NCBI GenBank assembly: GCA_949775045.1
Contig: OX459103.1
Coordinates: forward strand, 3,279,701-3,343,700
Direction: 5' to 3'
DNA length: 64,000 nucleotides
Origin: Metridium senile
Taxonomy: Eukaryota > Cnidaria > Anthozoa > Actiniaria > Metridiidae
Shown here: one piece after another, positions 31,526 through 43,495 of the stretch
How the letters are laid out: each line of letters begins with the position of its first letter
Numbering within the stretch: the first letter of the stretch is position 1
Notes under the pieces: generated by a model
What the model saw: only the letters and a program-made list of their open reading frames with translations
Told to the model about the DNA's origin: nothing
Databases searched by the model: none
Program-made: the position numbers and the translations under genes

Positions 31526-34500
31526 ATGATGGTCAAACTGATTCTTTTCCGGGCCATATCCCTCCTTTGTTTATTCGCTTTGCTGATCTGGGAATCTCTC
31601 AACAGTGGTTATGATCAAGATACCTTTGAGCTAGGTAAAGTACCGCATGCAGTAGATATATTAACTTTGTTCTATGTTTTAAAAGCAATTTCACATGTTC
31701 TCTTTTGCAAACGTACAGTTCTCTGTACTGTTTTTTTCTTGATACATTTTTTTTCTTTTTGAAGAATAAGATAAGATACTAATAAGTTAATTTTCTTGGG
31801 GCTTTTTGTTCTGAATTTTAGTAGATAAATAAAAATAAATGTCATATATTTCCCGTATTCATTATAGCAATTTTTTCGAAAATGTTTAGCAGTTGACATC
31901 TTCCAACCTGTTCTAGCGCTTATAAAATCAGTTACATAGCATCACAATTTAGACATCAAAATCATTTTGATTTTATTAAACATTTTCTATTTTGCTTTTG
32001 TTTCACAAACAAAATTAAAAGTTGTTTTATTCATATTTAAAAATAATAATCACAACAATTTCACTTTTAACATCAAAAATCAAAACAAACCAAATATAAG
32101 GCAATAATATGTTTCTTTAAAGTGTTTTATTTGGTAAATATTGGAGCAAGCGCATTAGTGCTTATAATTAATAAGTGCAGGCTACAAACCAGTGCGATAT
32201 TAAATATTTCACTAATAATCGTAGAGTGAAGGCACCCGCGAAACCGGCGAAGTGTTTATTCGACCATTAAAGTGAAACATATGCAGTCTTTTATTACATT
32301 GTTATTTGTCTGTTGACTATCGCACTTTTTTAGATTTTGTTTCACGGGTTTCAGTAAAGTCTTCAATGTAAACTATCGTCCACGGCTGTACAGTGAAGAT
32401 ACCATTTTGCAGTTCTATTTCCGTCAACTTCAGCCTCGATAGTGTGTAATATCATATTCTTTAGAATTTGCAAGTGTTTCAATTGTTTGATAAAGTGTAC
32501 ATTTCTTAAATTACCACTGTCTGTAGTCAAATTCTAAAGAATATATTACGCGTTATCGAGGCTGAGGTTGGTCGACGAGAACTGTGAAGATGACTTTTTA
32601 AGTGTTTTTTTGTAACCCGTTGATGTTCAAGTGTGGGTTTTTGATTAACTAACCTCTGTGACTGGTTTTACAGGTACCTTGTATTTGAACTCTCCAGGCG
32701 TGAAAAATGTAGGCGATGAGTTTTCCAAGGTAAATGAGAACTTAACGATTATCTTATCTTATCCAATTTTGTATTGACTACGTTGGAAAAGTTTTAAAGC
32801 AAAAGTTGTTGCATTACGACTAGCAAATTGTCAATTCCAATATTATTTTTTTTCGATCCGTCAATCAGTTTGGAGGAGGATTTTGCGTCAAATTAACCAA
32901 TTTACGGATTTACGTAAGGTCCGCTTCTAAAGTAGATTGACGGATCAGAAAATACCATAATAAAACCGAAGTTTTTAAATAGCTGGTCGCGATGCAACGA
33001 TTTTCGCGGCAATGTTCCGAGCTTTGGGGGAAATTGTCCATCTTCATGAAAAGTAAAGAATACTCGCAAGCTTGGCGCATTTTAATATATTTTCATAATG
33101 TTGTTGATACAAATATATTTTCAATATATTATGTTATGATTCCTTCTTACCAACACATTCTCGATTTGATATCTTATTTGAGTTTGTCGATGTAGAATAT
33201 GGTTTGTGAAACAGGAAAATAATAGCAGATTATCGTACAATAAAAATACAAAATTATAATTAAAGACTGGTTTACAAATAATCGCTACGATCGCCAGGAT
33301 CGCTGTGATGGCGCTTTGGTTTTGTGAAATAATAAAAATATCACTGTTGATTAATGGTTGAAGCTTACAGCAGTTCTCAGTCACACGTGCACCACACGCA
33401 TAAAAAGTACCGCTATAAAACGTGAAGTTGGTGGACGTCAATCAAACTGTGTTTACAAGACGCAAGGTGTTTTTACTTCAGTCGGGTTGCGAAACATGTC
33501 TGAATCCGACGACGAGGTTGTTGTGGGAATTCAGCTTCCAGATTACGATGAAAAGCAGATATTCCAAAACGAAAATGAAATCGTAAGTTTGATTGACGTC
33601 CACCAACTTCACGTTTTATAGCAGTGCTTTTTATGCGTGCGGTGCATGTATGACTGAGAACTACTGTAAATTTGACGAAATAAACCTAAACCATAAAAAT
33701 CAGTGTCGATTTTGTTTAATCACAAAGAACTCTGAGCTATATTCTGATGGCCAAACATAATTTTCGGTGATCGCAGCAATCGTAGCGATCATATGGAAGC
33801 CAGGCTTAAGGAATATGATCATAAGAATAGAGTACAAATATTATACCCGTGAAACAAGTAGTACTAATTAGTACTAAATAGTGTTAATTAAACAATAGAA
33901 AACAATAGAATTAGCATAAAATATCACTATTTAGTACTATTTGTGTTGAACGCTTTTAATGTTTGTACTCTACCAGTCATCTTCATTATCTTAAGTTAAT
34001 TGTCTTTATAATTACCATAAGTCCTCTCCCAGTATACTACTCTCACCACAAAAAATTAACACAATAAACACAATCTCAATTTTTAATCATCATTCCTGTC
34101 GTATACAGACGTCTATAAATATTCCTATTTTCCACGAACAATACCAGTTTGGTATTGATTCAGATTCAGAAGTAATTTTGATGTTCATAATCTCTTTGTA
34201 GGACGGTGAATTATCAGTCCAAGAGCAGCGTAAACAAAAGATTATCGACTACTGCCATGAGCGAGACCCCAAGAGCCTCTTCCCCCGAGGCTCTACAAAA
34301 TTCGAGGTCCCTTCTTACTTATTCAAAAACATTATCGTCAGTGACAAACACAACTTATTGTACTGTTACACTCCTAAAGTAGCATGCTCGAACTGGAAGC
34401 GAGTGCTCATGGTCCTAAATGGGGACGCCACTGACCCGTACCAGGCAAACACCGCGGACTTACATAATCGAAGTCGAGGGCTTTTTCGATATCTGCACGA

Positions 34501-35065
34501 ATACCCATCCGACGAAATAGTCTATCGTCTGAATACTTATTATAAATTCCTATTTGTGCGACATCCCTTTGAGAGACTAGTATCCGCATACAGGAACAAA
34601 TTTATCGATTCTTATAACCTAACTTTATTCAAGAAACTCTACGGTCGAAGAATAATTCGACATTTCCGAAAAAATCCCGATGCGAAGTCGTTACGAACAG
34701 GAGAGGGAGTCAGCTTTTCTGAGTTTGTGAACTATTTATTCAAGTCTGACCCTGAGTACATGGACCAGCATTGGAAGCAGTACGATTTATTATGCCATCC
34801 ATGTTTAATTTCTTATGATTACGTAGGGAGGTTTGAGAACCTCATCCCAGAAGCAAATGAACTTCTAGAAACTTTACAGGTCCGTGACGTCACGGAGTTT
34901 CCTAGCAACATGTCGTCTAAATATAAACAATCATCTTCTAATTTAGCTAAAGAGTATTTTAAGACACTTTCACGCGAAGAGGTTGAGGAATTGCATAATC
35001 TTTATCGACATGATTTTAATATGTTTGGTTACTCGATTGATGAATACTTGGCCAAGAAGAAATGA
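31526..35065 (+). CDS. Carbohydrate sulfotransferase, HNK-1/CHST8-14 type, 3 exons, 342 aa
   Basis: Exons 31526-31634, 32674-32729 and 34202-35065; phases agree. Exon 1 encodes a type II signal anchor (VKLILFRAISLLCLFALLIW), placing the enzyme in the Golgi membrane with a lumenal catalytic domain. Exon 3 holds the PAPS-binding motifs: the 5'-phosphosulfate loop TPKVACSNWKRVL (about 112-124) and the 3'-phosphate site FVRHPFERLVSAYRNKF (about 173-189). A HWKQYDLLCHPC segment and an FENL segment follow, as in the CHST8/9/11-14 family. Such enzymes move sulfate from PAPS to hydroxyls of GalNAc or related sugars on glycans such as chondroitin; which acceptor is used here cannot be told. The length is typical. 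Two tandem ATGs start exon 1; the first is chosen. The introns contain inverted-repeat transposons. Family assignment is strong, subgroup open. Confidence 0.9.
32405..32575. mobile_element. Inverted-repeat element in sulfotransferase intron 1
   Basis: CAGCCTCGATA and ATATTCTTTAGAATTTG on the left pair with CAAATTCTAAAGAATAT and TATCGAGGCTG on the right. About 170 bp. Confidence 0.65.
33281..33789. mobile_element. Nested inverted-repeat element carrying an exon-like segment (sulfotransferase intron 2)
   Basis: Outer ends ATCGCTACGAT and ATCGTAGCGAT. Inside, arms at 33365-33447 and 33587-33669 pair over about 83 bases (TTACAGCAGTTCTCAGTCA; CGTGAAGTTGGTGGACGTCA). The 139 unique central bases include an ATG in good context at 33496, opening MSESDDEVVVGIQLPDYDEK and ending at 33582 right before a consensus donor GTAAGT. 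Either a captured host exon or the first exon of the element's own lost transposase. Whether it is ever spliced into the surrounding sulfotransferase transcript is unknown. Confidence 0.65.
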
Positions 35066-36399
35066 TGGAGCTTGTTTCAGTGCTTGACTACATGAACTAG
35101 AAGAGACACAATCGATGTATACTCTTCAACTTGGTTTCACATAACGGAATGACTTGCGCAATTTCCCATTTTGCATCCGCTGAAAATATTCCCGATGGTG
35201 ATGGTCCACTGCAACAGGTATAGTGGAGCTTTCATCTGTGCTGTTATTATCAAGCACTACGTATCGTTTGGTAATGGAAACATGAACATAACTATGGCAG
35301 GACCTTAATCGAGTCTACTGCACTCTTAACTACATTGTTTCCATGTTTTTAGTGTAATGAGAGGAACGGGTAGATGGAATTTGATTCTCGGAGTGTGTGG
35401 GAAAATCTACTTTGTTGACTTACGTGTAGGTCTGTAAAAACAGTACGCCTAATCATTTGTCGACTTCAGAATGCTCATAAGTCCGAATTGAACATACTTG
35501 CATGCTTTCTAGATGCAAACTTCCTGGCCTACCGTCCCCTCTTTTGATTGGTGGGAAATATATCACGTGGTAGCAGCGTGGTGCATCCTTATTGGCTCGT
35601 TTATTTACGTGATGCATTGAGCATGTTTGGTATTTATGGCGCGAATTGTTTATCGACAACACCGATGTCATCATGACAACGCTGGAGCTGCCACTTGATC
35701 ATATTGGATTGGTCCAAGCTTATATATGGTGATGTATTAAAAAAATGCTTCTTTGTTAGACACGTGACTGATGACGTGATGTGACGTGCATGTATATAGC
35801 AGACGGCAAGGTATGAATGACGACGAAGACATATTGATGACGTCATATACTACGAAACCACTGAACGTGTTTACTACAAACCGGATAAACAAGTTTGAAA
35901 ACTAGACAAAGAAATTTACACACGTACACTGAACAAACAAAAACTGGAAGAACAGGTTTATCAAACTGGACAAACGGGATAATAACATAATTTTGATAAT
36001 TTAGAAATTTACAACCACATCGCGGCTTTTTTATATTTACATATCATAATACAACACTACGCAAACATGTTGATTTTTGCTTAGGGAAGAAAACGGGAGA
36101 ATAGTTAAGGGGTGAAACAACACAAGCTAACTCAACTCACATATGCACAAAATCGAAATATGGCGACCAATTTAGTTAATTTAACTTTTGTTTTTGACTG
36201 ACCTGCGTCGCAATCATGTGACAAATCCATAAGATTGTTTCTTAACGTAAATGGGAGGTTAGACAGTAAAGAATTACAATAGGAGGTCACCATATTTCTA
36301 CAAGAGGAAATTTATTCATTCAGAATACATAATGTGTATATACATAGTATACATTCAATTTCTAGATCTAAAAGATGAGATTCGGTTTATAATCCATAC
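35066..36399. other. Sulfotransferase 3' flank and intergenic region
   Basis: No gene recognised. Short open frames on the - strand at 35453-35846 lack family features. Confidence 0.4.
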
Positions 36400-36600
36400 A
36401 CGAGCCAGACCACAGTAGTGATAAGCGAGAGACTTACCAACTCGACCACCAGGCCACCATGCAAGGCTCACATCATTTCACCTCTTGAATAATCCATACA
36501 CGAGACATGCAGGACTCAAACCTACACAGCAGTGAGAAGTGAGAGACCTGCCCACTAGACCATCCATACCACTACACAACGCGCACATCATTTCACTTCT
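36400..36600 (-). mobile_element. Two adjacent tRNA-like SINE heads
   Basis: On the - strand the downstream-most head has an A-box-like TGGTCTAGTGGGCAGG (36547-36562) and a B box GGTTTGAGTCC (36512-36522). A second head (36402-36460) has TGGTGGTCGAGTTGGT but no B box. Both end with CTCGTGTATGGATT, so they are tandem duplicates. Neither folds as an intact tRNA gene. Confidence 0.55.
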
Positions 36601-37127
36601 TCAATAAGATACATATTTATTACTAGGTGTAACATAAAGAAATACTTTTTAAAAGTAGTTAGGGCTTATAGAAAATTGGTGTTTATAATTTCAAACACTT
36701 TGTTGAACCAATTATATCCTTTTGACGGCTGCAACAACAGCGACATGAGATAAGAGGGTCCTGAAGAGGTTAAAATGAGAGCTGGGATTGGCCTTATTTT
36801 TGACTGGGAAAATGGGATTGGATGTACTGGGACTGTGATTTACAAATAAAAGAACAATAGAAAATGGGATTGGGATTGAAAACTTGAGCAAAACTGATGG
36901 GACTATGTGATTTTTGACTAGGATTTGGTCTAAATATAAACTGGGAAGTGGGTTTCAGAACCCCCTTCAGGACCCTCAGATATAATATTTATTTTTGCGA
37001 GAATCAAAACAGTACTGCGAATACTGTATCACTAAAACTTGACAATCCTAGAAATAGTTATTTGTAAATTTGAATGAGTCTGCGATAATTATTTTGTATC
37101 TATTTGAACAATAAACAAACATAACTA
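36601..37127. other. Intergenic stretch, no gene recognised
   Basis: Contains short imperfect GGGATTGG/TGGGACTG repeats around 36780-36960, nothing coding. Confidence 0.4.
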
Positions 37128-37520
37128 ACGACCTATTTGACTTACTGACTGACTTGTTGACTGGCTGACTTACTGACTTATAGACTTACTGACTTCTTGA
37201 CTTACTGACTTCTTGACTTACTGACTTCTTGACTTACTGACTTGTAGACTTCTTGACTTCTTGACTTATAGACTTCTTGACTTCTTGACATCTTGACTTA
37301 CTGACTTCTCGACTTCTTGAATTGTAAACTTGTAGACTTGTTGACTTATTGACTTATTGACTTATTGACTTATTGACTTATTGAATTATTGAATTATTGA
37401 ATTATTGAATTATTGACTGATAGACTGATAGACATGACGATTGACTGACCGACCCATACACTTACTGACATCTTGACTGAGTGAACTGAATGCACAAAAG
37501 ACTCACTGACTGACTAACTG
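37128..37520. repeat. Degenerate GACTTACT/GACTTCTT tandem repeat
   Basis: About 40 units of 8 bases (GACTTACT, GACTTCTT, GACTTATT and GAATTATT variants), with decay at both ends. It ends about 250 bases before the start of the segmental duplication. Confidence 0.8.
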
Positions 37521-38471
37521 AATAGCTCTGTGAATGTCTGACTGGCTGGTTTATTTTCTTACTTTAAATACTCACTTTGCTAATTTATCGACAACCAAAA
37601 GGAGCGACAAGGACGAAATATCTGTTAAGATTCCTTATATGGAACATACAGTCTCGGTCATGACATACTTTAGAGGATATTTCGTATGACTGTGAAATGA
37701 AAAGTGCGGTGCAATGTGCGTGCCTTGCCGCGACCGTAATGTTTGTAAAAGATATTGACATGCCTTGCCTTGTCCGCGTTCGTGCCGTGAGCTTTTCATA
37801 GTCATACGAAATCTACTCTAATGTGAAGTTGCATCATGCGCTTATTATTACATGAAATGACTAACTCTTTAAATACACAGAATATCGTCTTTCAGCTCAG
37901 CGGTAAGTACCCTGCTAGCAAAGAAGTTTTTTCAGGCTCTACTGCGAAGAAAACAAAGATAATAAATCTATTTCTCCTTCGCGTGAAAGCACTACCTCTG
38001 AAGCAGGAAGCGGTATAGAAGGGAATGCTGTAAGTATCAAACAACCCTAAAGTAAGTATCAAAATCAAAGGCCGCAAACGTTAACCAGCAACCAGCCCCT
38101 ACTTTTACTCAAAACTCTCAGTTAAAAAGGGAGTTTATTGATGTCATTTATTCAGATCAAAAGAAGGAGTTGGCCGAGAAGAAATGAGGAGAGCGTTATG
38201 ACGGTGGGCGTTGTTCATTCCCTGCGCTTCTGTCGGTAGTTCAGTCTCGAATTCGTTACCTGGGTAATTTTGCGTAAAAATAATGATGCTCCAGTTTTTT
38301 ATTTGTGACAGATAACATGATCTCTTTTCTAAAGCTCAAAAATATCGATTTACCAAATAGGTAGTTTTATTGTTGTTTCTCAGTGCGTTAAATCTGAAAT
38401 TCAGGAGTGACAGGTAACATGATTTATTTTCTAATTATGTTTTGTTATATCAGTGTCACGCAAATAACGTT

Positions 38472-41400
38472 TTACCAAATATGAGTATACTTCCATCCCT
38501 TTGGACTAATGTAACGCAACGATTCATGAAATAATGAAACGTGACAATCAAACACGTAATACCATATCGACGTTGTGTGACTGTTGGGAACAATAATGTG
38601 TGTTGCGTTACTAGGTACTGTCACGCCTTCACCAGGGGCAAGGATTGTTTCTATAGAGCCTACAATAAAACTGATTTGCGAATTCATAGAAACTAATCTG
38701 ACATTGTCACAATAGTTTGGATGCATGAAAACTCGATATCCTTGTCCAGCGGTCTCCATGAAAAATTTGACGTCATTTCTCTTTTGATGCCATTGCCTTT
38801 TGATTTCTCTTATTTTATGAAAATCGATGACGTCATCTGACATTTGTGGGATTATCCAATCAAAGCTGAATGTTTTTGGATTGACAGCGCTCAAGTCGAC
38901 TGTGTTGTCGATGTATCGTTGATAAGGCCTGGGGAAAAATAATGTTTCTGTTTTAGTTTCCATCAACGTATAGACCGGAAGCCAATTTAGCCGATACTTC
39001 ATTACCTTGGTTTTTGAAATTTATATTTTAATTGACCACTACATCAAAATTATAGTTTAGAATGACATCAACAAAGGTAAAAATGTTAAAAACACCACAA
39101 CGAGGCAACCAAGGAAACAGTTCATTGAACACATACAAATCTCTGTAATTTTGATTCCAAATAGCTTCATTTATAGCAATAAAACCACAGGGAGCCCAAG
39201 TTCATCACTTGTGATCTTTTACAGTAAATGTATGGAGTCGCAAGATATCCTTTCGCTGTGCCTCAAATATACAATAATAAATTGTATAAAAATTAAAAAA
39301 AATTTTTACGTAGATAGTCGGTCACAGACTAGAAAACAATTATATACAACTATCTACGTAAAAAAACAATTATTGTATATTTGAAGCACAGCGAAAGGAT
39401 ATCTTGTGACTCCATACATTTACTGTAAAAGATCACAAGTGATGAGCATGGGCTCCCTGTGATAAAACTTTCCAAACATCTAGTATATATATTTCTGTTT
39501 GCTATTTCTGGTGGAGGTACTTATATTTTAAGATAAGGTTTTGATTTTTGAAGTCATCTGTCATTTGGTCAATTAGTGTAAGCTATCTTACAGCAAAGCA
39601 CTCATGCAAAAATACATAGTGCATAGTGCAGCACAGCACAAGGCATGCCATATTTCCAAAACAAAAACTTCACACTACCGTCACACTCAAGAATTCTTAC
39701 ACAAAATATGCCAACAAATTTTCTACTGTCTTTAACATTGGCAATGTTATAGTTCTACAATATGGCTTCAAATGCTAGTTACCTGCCATTCAGTCCTTTC
39801 CACATGTCAACCTTGATAGCAACCTCTCGTTCCTCGATATAGTTTGTCTTGATATGATTAACCAGCTGCACTACCATCTCAGGGTCTGTCAACATACGCT
39901 TGATTTGACGCGTTGTAAGACTTAACTGGTACGGACTGCACAAAAACAAAAATGAATATTCAACAGTCAAGCATTGGCAATCATAAGAAGAGGAGTAAAA
40001 ACATTTTAATAACGGAATGTGTAACGCTTGATATGAAATCTTCAAAAGTCTAAATAGGTTATAACAAATGGCGACCAATTGCAATTTAAACTTACTATTG
40101 ATGTTGACTGGCTTTCCTCTCATAAATGTGAAACAACTTTATTGTGTCCCAATGTAAACACGAGGCTGGTCAGTCAAGAACAATAGCATGCAGGCTCTGT
40201 TCTATTACCTTTAGTATATATTTTCTTGTTATGCTTTTGTAGGGTGCATTTCGCATCGCTTTTCATGTACTGAATATTTTATTTTATTACTGATTTATTT
40301 TTGGACAACGTATATGAAAACATGTGTAAGTGAATATGAGGGAGAGTGCTACTTACTCAAAAGTATAATTCCGTGACTGCCCTACAATATTTATCCTCAT
40401 GATGACATCTTCTTCATTCAGCATCATTCTCCAGCTAAACTGATGCCCCTCAAGAGTCCAGTTCACGTTGCCTGGATACAGCCAATGGCGAAACGGGACC
40501 AGCAGTTGAATGACAACATACATCACCAAGAAACCTTTCAACAGCTTGGACATGCCGCGTCTTGATGAGACAGTTGACAGCTTTTCATTGTCAGTTTTGG
40601 GTAAGGATAAATGTCGAGAGAAAATCGATCGATTTTCGGGTTTATTTTGAGATAAAATTGATCGATTTTCGGTTGTATTTTGAGATAAAACTGATCCATT
40701 TTCGGGTTTATTTTTAGACAAAATTGGTCGACTTTCGGGTTTATTTTGAGATAAAATTGAAGAAAAAAGAGCCGATATTTTCTCGCGAATGTTTGCAATA
40801 AAATTAGAAAGAGTGTTTTCCTCTATAAAAAGAACGTTTGCAGCCATCATGACCCAAGGAAATGTTCCAATATTGAACAGACAATGATTTGATAAGTGGA
40901 AAAATGTTGTCATGAGAAACCCCAGGGGTCGTGAAGAAGGAAACAGTAGGAAAAATCCTATAAACAAATCAAAGAAAAGACCACCAACGCTAAAAAAGCA
41001 GCCGAGATAACTCTGAACTACATCGCCAGGAAGAATGACACTCACAACTTTTCTGAACGTTGAAAACCGGCTGTAATTACTCCATATGCTCATAGGCTCA
41101 AACCTAAACAACCAATCATAATTCAGCTTTGCAATTCCCGAGTAAAAATATACCACAAAAAGTTGAAATCGAAAAATTGCAAACTGCCAAAATGGAACAC
41201 GAGTGTCGTGTTGGGATTCCTTTGTAGAAAATAGTCGAGAGAGACTGGAATCGATGGAAATCCGTTTATGAGCATCGGTTATAAGAAAGAATAAGGTTAA
41301 TAAGATGTACAAGTAAAAATGGTTGTTATAACGACTTTTCTCTAATAGATTCAAATACGTGTAAATCACTAAGAACACCACACAGGAAGCCCGGTAAAGT

Positions 41401-42315
41401 AAACCTATTCCCATACAAAAGGCAGCAATGGAAGAAAATCCATATAAGGTCAGTATGTATTCGATAGGAAGCTTCGGGATTTCTGTGGCGAAGCAGAAAT
41501 GAAAGTTCAATTCTGCATAATCGAAATTAGGCTCTATGATATCTTGTAGAAAAAGTGCACGATATTGTAGAAATGCCATTAAGAGACCAAATACAATACG
41601 AAATATTGCAAGGTTGGAAGAATTGACCGGTTGAGAGAAGAATGAGTCGAGAGAATCAGTTTGTTTCATGGGAGGGGAGGGTTGGGTGTTTTTTGAGGCT
41701 TCTTTGGTGGTGTCGGTGATATCCCTAGTGTAAAAAGAAATTAAATTATTAAATTATTGTGACTATTAATTATTCTATTTGGTAGTTGTAGTAAAGAAAA
41801 GAGAAAAGGAGAAGATCAATTAACAACAAGTGCATACAAGAAAATAAAAAATAGAAGAAGAACAAAAAGAAAAAGGGAATTAGTTAATTAACTTTTAGTC
41901 CTTTTCACAGTTCCATGATAGTTCCAAGTCGCGATTCGCGTTGCTGCACATGATAAATTATAGTTTTTCTATGCGCATTAACTCGAACCTCGACTTGAAA
42001 CTATTATTTGTGGTCACTGAACGGGACTTTGAAAAGGACTATTAACAAACTAACTAACTACCTTACTAACCAACTTACTAACCAACGTACGAACGAAAGT
42101 ACAAACAATCAAACGAAAGATCGAACGAGCGAACGAATAAAGAAGCGAACAAAAAAAGGAATGAACGATCAAACTGCAAATCATAACGAGCAAACGAACT
42201 AGCAAACAAACTTACGAACAAAGCAACAGAAGACTAAACGAAGACTAAAGCATTAAAAACGAATCAATCAATAATACCTCTTATCAATGTCTCTCCTTCT
42301 AAGTACTGTTGTCAT
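38472..42315 (-). CDS. GGCX: Vitamin K-dependent gamma-glutamyl carboxylase, copy 1, 4 exons, 671 aa
   Basis: Exons in transcript order: 42278-42315, 41724-40357, 39935-39783, 38928-38472; all junctions keep frame and the stop is at 38472. The short first exon supplies MTTVLRRRDIDKR, so an internal Met (residue 32) is not the start. The enzyme is an ER membrane protein that converts Glu to Gla in secreted proteins with reduced vitamin K, O2 and CO2. Residues about 45-330 form the multi-pass HTTM region. FYSGIAKLNYDWLF holds Lys212, in the place of the catalytic base Lys218 of human GGCX, and YNNHFYLYILL holds His148, matching His160. FFHLSNHCLFNIGTFPWVMM and the lumenal GRPYQRYIDNTVDLSAV are also family hallmarks. 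Four 11-residue repeats (ILSQNKPESRP type) sit in a loop at about 336-380. The protein is somewhat shorter than human GGCX (758 aa), ending soon after the lumenal domain. A second copy lies at 47549-51746. Confidence 0.9.
39187..39460. mobile_element. ACAGGGAGCC-type MITE in carboxylase copy 1 intron 3
   Basis: ACAGGGAGCCCAAGTTCATC and GCATGGGCTCCCTGT ends, arms of over 100 bases (GTAAATGTATGGAGTCGCAA; GATATCCTTTCGCTGTG), centre TACGTAGATAGT. Flanking ATAAAAC on both sides looks like the target duplication. The same insertion is present in copy 2 (48234-48492), so it predates the duplication. Confidence 0.85.
41890..42035. mobile_element. Inverted-repeat element in carboxylase copy 1 intron 1
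   Basis: TTTTAGTCCTTTTCACAGTTCC at the left pairs with the right end around GAAAAGGACTA; the arms also hold TAGTTCCAAGTCGCG and CCTCGACTTGAAACTA. The left arm lacks about 15 bases that copy 2 retains (51331-51490). Confidence 0.65.
42036..42240. repeat. Degenerate AACGAACG/AACTAACT tract in carboxylase copy 1 intron 1
   Basis: Imperfect tetranucleotide repeats, also present in copy 2 at about 51485-51680. The Asn/Thr-rich frame here is an artefact. Confidence 0.75.
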
Positions 42316-42464
42316 GGTAGGATATAAATCCTTTTAAAGTGAAGATACTGTATACCAAGTTACTATGGTGATAATAACAGATAATACAACGATAACTAAC
42401 TTGAACTAGCAGTAAATATATAAAGAAACATAATACAATACAATTATACAATGACAGGTATAGC

Positions 42465-42542
42465 ACAGGGAGCCCGGCTTTTTGTCGTTTCTTTTAGCGT
42501 AAATAAAGAGAGAGAAAAAGACACAAAAGCCGGGCTCCCTGT
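42465..42542. mobile_element. 78-bp ACAGGGAGCC MITE with 8-bp target duplication
   Basis: Starts ACAGGGAGCCCGGCTTTTTG and ends as its inverted copy. GGTATAGC occurs directly before (42457-42464) and after (42543-42550). An 8-bp duplication is typical of hAT-type transposition. The partner copy is 51883-51961. Confidence 0.85.
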
Positions 42543-42799
42543 GGTATAGCCCAAGCTATCTATCTGTGGTTTCATATAAGCCTTCTATGGCAGAATATAT
42601 GTCGATTTTGAAAATATACAAAATTCCCTGGATAGTTGCAAGCCATTTGAGACCGAGTGTATTGAGCGAGTATTGAAAAATTGTCTCACTTAAAACTGCT
42701 CCGAATGGTTTGAAACTTCACAGGGAGTCAAAGTAAAATATAACAAAACAAGTAAGAACGTTTATTTTTATTATCATATACCATTTTGTATATTTTTAA

Positions 42800-43205
42800 G
42801 GTTACAGTCAACCTTCGCGGGGCCTTGGCGGGGTGTCTCCGTAAAAAAATCATTTGAGCTCTGGATTTGAATTTATGTCAAAGAATTATTTATCATTTTA
42901 AAGCATTATAACCACAGAATATGCCTGTGTAATTTGTTTTTAAGAAATAGTTATGTATAAAGAGGTTTGATTTTTTAAACTCAAAACGACCGTATGTGTT
43001 TGAGCGAATTGATCTACATAACCTTTAATTGTATTGTCAACTTTTCTGCTTAATGTCAATTAGTACACATGTGTCTCTAAAACTGTGTCAGGCTTTGTTG
43101 AATAACAGCATAGTTTTAGATCTACAGCAAAAAGTTCCAAACTTCACAAAAATAATCGAATCATCATCTTTTACGGAGACACCCCGCGAAGGTTGACTGT
43201 AACCT
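42800..43205. mobile_element. 406-bp TTAA-flanked non-autonomous transposon, copy 1 only
   Basis: Ends GGTTACAGTCAACCTTCGCG and CGCGAAGGTTGACTGTAACC, flanked by TTAA at 42796-42799 and 43206-43209. The corresponding place in copy 2 (about 52210) reads TATTTTTAAAATCGC with a single TTAA, an empty site. TTAA duplication and clean absence are typical of piggyBac-type movement; no transposase is encoded. Confidence 0.85.
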
Positions 43206-43277
43206 TAAAACCGCCATAAATTCTCCCATAGAAGGCGTATATGAGACCACAGATAGTTAGCTTGGGCTACCTGTGAC

Positions 43278-43495
43278 ACAATAAGTTAATTTGTACCTAC
43301 AGTTTTTCTTGTTGAGTAACGGCTGATGTATCGCTTTACTCGGTCATTTTTTCACTTTTACCGTGTAACAATCAAAAATCTGTTTTAGAATAAAGATATT
43401 TTTTTACTTAAACAGTACCTTTAGTGAGTTGAGCGTGTTGATGTCTTCCGCCAAGCAACGTAATGCAGATTGACTCTATCAGAAAGCCTCTATAA
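43278..43495. other. Leader of the satellite array
   Basis: Unique sequence between the composite MITE and the first 157-bp unit, without recognised exon. Confidence 0.4.

Larger units (their letters stand above)
42455..43277. mobile_element. Composite MITE with two nested insertions (copy 1)
   Basis: Outer arms are GCCCAAGCTATCTATCTGTG on the left and the inverted counterpart (CACAGATAGTTAGCTTGGGC) on the right. Inside the left arm lies the 78-bp ACAGGGAGCC element, and in the middle the TTAA element 42800-43205. Copy 2 has the outer element and the 78-bp insert but not the TTAA one. Confidence 0.75.

Noticed and set aside
37836..38077. Conserved ORF pair at 37836-38018 and 46891-47082, with splice-like sites
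   Set aside because: Similarity is explained by the recent segmental duplication. No homology or consistent exon chain could be recognised, though a small + strand exon cannot be excluded.
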